Source of the DNA: Candidatus Micrarchaeia archaeon
GTDB taxonomy: Archaea; Micrarchaeota; Micrarchaeia; Anstonellales; Bilamarchaeaceae
Direction of reading: 5' to 3'
DNA: 12,341 nt
NCBI GenBank assembly: GCA_041650355.1
Contig: JBAZLI010000023.1
Coordinates: forward strand, 1 to 12,341
Shown: positions 10,850 to 12,341 of the stretch, piece by piece
Position numbering within the stretch: position 1 is the stretch's first letter
How the letters are laid out: each line of letters starts with the position of its first letter
The notes under the pieces: model-generated
The model's database searches: none
The model's input: only the letters and a program-made list of their open reading frames with translations
Told to the model about the DNA's origin: nothing
Translations under genes and position numbers: made by a program

Positions 10850-12341
10850 GCGCTCCACTTTCCCGCTCGCAATCTGGGCGCTCCCGCCGCCTTTTCCCCC
10901 GTATTTCTTCACCACTTCCTTCAAGATATCGTCCGCTCTGAATTTCGATTTCCTTCCGGCGGCGCAGACGAGGTTCATGCTTTTGTTCGCGAGCGCGAGC
11001 GCCCCGTTTTCGCTCATAGCCACCATCTGGGCCATTTTCATGAGCGTCTGAACGTCCGCGTCCACGATTTTGAACACGTATTTCCCGCTCTTTTCGCTCT
11101 CGGCCACAAGCTTGGTCACTTCCTGCTCGGCCAGGACTGCTGAAAGCTGTTCTATCCTCTTGCCCCTTTCCTTCCATTCCTCGAAGAAGCGCTCCACTGT
11201 GCGCGGCAGCTCGGATTCTGAAACAGAAAGCTTTGAAGACGATTCGCGCAGGAGCGCCTCCTGCCTCTGCACGTACGCGAGCGCGCCCAGCCCCGTGGAA
11301 TAAGTTATCCTCTCCAAACCATCCTGCACGCCCTCGCGCTTTATTATCTTGAAGAAACCGATTTCCCCTGTGCTTTTGTTCATGTGGTGCGTCCCTCCGC
11401 AGGCTTCAGCATCCACCCCTTCTATTTTCGCAATCCTTATCTCTTTCCCAGGCACAGCGCCGCCCTGGTAAAGACCGAAGCCGTATTTCTCCTCGGCTAT
11501 GTTGCGCGGGAGCACCTCCGTAGTGATCGCAATGTCATCCATAACCCACTCATTCACTTTTCTCTCTATCTCGTCCAGCTCCTCCTGGGTTATGCGCCTG
11601 TAATGAGTGATGTCCAAGTGGGCCTTGTCCACGTCCTTGTGCGAGCCGCCCTGCCAGATGTGCCTGCCGAGCACCAGCCTCGCGGCCGCGTTGAGCATGT
11701 GTGCCGCGGTGTGGTTCTTGGAAATCGCCTTTCTCCGCTCCAGGTCTATTTTCCCGACCGCTTTCTGGCCAGGTTTGAATTGGGAAACTCCCTCGACTTC
11801 GTGCAATATCACTCCTGCGACCTTTATCACGCTTTTAACTTCCTTCCCGCCCATGGTGCCCGTGTCCGCGACCTGGCCCCCGCTTTCGGCGTAGAATCCG
11901 CTCCTGTCCAGCACGAGGTACTTCTTCTCCACTACGCCCAGGACTTTCGCCTCGAACTCCCCGAGTCCTGAATAGAAGAGCGCCTCTGTTTTCGGGAAAT
12001 GCGCTACGTCTATTTTCGGCTCCGCCTCCTCTGCCTCGTCGGATGCGCGCGCGAGCTCGTAGAAATTCTCCGGAACCTCGACTTTAACACTGCTCTTCAC
12101 GCCCAGTTCTGCAACGTACTCGGGAGGCACGCCGTGGCTTGTGTAAAGCACCTTCAAATCCTCGAAGTCCACCTTCTTCCCTGAAGAGAGAACGCCCATC
12201 ACTTTCCCGCGCGACTTCTCCTTCGTCGCGAGGAACTTTTTCTTTTCCTCCCCTATCACAGCGGCGGTGCTTTCCGCGCCTTCTTTCAGGTGCGGGAAAA
12301 TCCCGTGCAGGTGCTTCGCGTGCCCTTCCATTATCTTTTCG
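10841..12341 (-). CDS. alaS: Alanyl-tRNA synthetase, C-terminal part (5' end outside window)
   Basis: The frame is open to the window edge (Glu-Lys-Ile before the Met at 12331), so this is the last ~500 residues of an enzyme that is about 900 aa in archaea; the aminoacylation core is outside. Visible are the end of the tRNA-recognition region, then the editing domain that removes mischarged Ser or Gly from tRNA-Ala. The editing zinc site is intact, with HTAAH (the HxxxH motif) and CGGTHH (the CxxxH motif). A coiled-coil linker (ERFFEEWKERGKRIEQL...) leads to a C-Ala domain ending in GGKGGGSAQIASGK. This set of domains is specific to AlaRS rather than to a free-standing AlaX protein. Its stop overlaps the end of pgiA. 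Confidence 0.95.
   Translation of the reverse strand, partial: EKIMEGHAKHLHGIFPHLKEGAESTAAVIGEEKKKFLATKEKSRGKVMGVLSSGKKVDFEDLKVLYTSHGVPPEYVAELGVKSSVKVEVPENFYELARASDEAEEAEPKIDVAHFPKTEALFYSGLGEFEAKVLGVVEKKYLVLDRSGFYAESGGQVADTGTMGGKEVKSVIKVAGVILHEVEGVSQFKPGQKAVGKIDLERRKAISKNHTAAHMLNAAARLVLGRHIWQGGSHKDVDKAHLDITHYRRITQEELDEIERKVNEWVMDDIAITTEVLPRNIAEEKYGFGLYQGGAVPGKEIRIAKIEGVDAEACGGTHHMNKSTGEIGFFKIIKREGVQDGLERITYSTGLGALAYVQRQEALLRESSSKLSVSESELPRTVERFFEEWKERGKRIEQLSAVLAEQEVTKLVAESEKSGKYVFKIVDADVQTLMKMAQMVAMSENGALALANKSMNLVCAAGRKSKFRADDILKEVVKKYGGKGGGSAQIASGKVERLG

Overview
The window is archaeal and compactly coded, with moderate GC. The archaeal markers are a group II chaperonin (thermosome), a Pop5-type RNase P protein (rnp2), the cupin-type glucose-6-phosphate isomerase, a TrmI-family tRNA methyltransferase and A/T-rich TATA-like boxes upstream of most first genes. 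Small genes, tight or overlapping gene ends, a solitary 5S rRNA gene and a secreted Cys-repeat lipoprotein would fit a DPANN-type archaeon (for example Micrarchaeota or Diapherotrites), but that lineage is inferred and no 16S gene is present to test it.

Layout. 1-1782 (+) is the 3' part of a large protein I do not recognise. It overlaps, tail to tail, an FNR-type flavin/NAD(P) oxidoreductase (1760-2464, -). A very short divergent intergenic region leads to two + strand genes: an unknown 168-aa protein and a small Gly/Ala-rich membrane protein (2519-3498). Pop5 (3501-3860, -) faces away from a purE - trmI-like - HAD-phosphatase run (3907-5664, +). A promoter embedded in the end of the HAD gene drives a lipoprotein made of ten four-cysteine repeats (5709-6557, +). 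Then come a small unknown - strand gene (6592-6858), an intergenic region holding an 18-bp perfect palindrome, the thermosome gene (7009-8652, -), a DUF2892-like membrane protein (8810-9049, +), and a 5S rRNA gene (9191-9310, +) flanked on both sides by strong inverted repeats. After it lie a 65-aa basic protein, a 132-aa coiled-coil protein that overlaps the cupin phosphoglucose isomerase by an ATGA, and finally the C-terminal half of alanyl-tRNA synthetase (10841-12341, -), which runs off the window.

Functions represented are RNA processing and translation (Pop5, TrmI-like, 5S, AlaRS), protein folding (thermosome), purine synthesis (PurE), sugar phosphate metabolism (cupin PGI) and redox (FNR-like). 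This is mostly housekeeping; I see no CRISPR, transposase, toxin-antitoxin or phage module. The items most worth a second look are the 40-cysteine repeat lipoprotein, the palindrome near the thermosome 3' end, the TrmI homologue without its N-terminal domain, the structured DNA around 5S, and the initiation signals: leadered genes mostly use AGGTGA exactly 4 nt before ATG, while others look leaderless with a TATA box 26-28 bp from the start codon.
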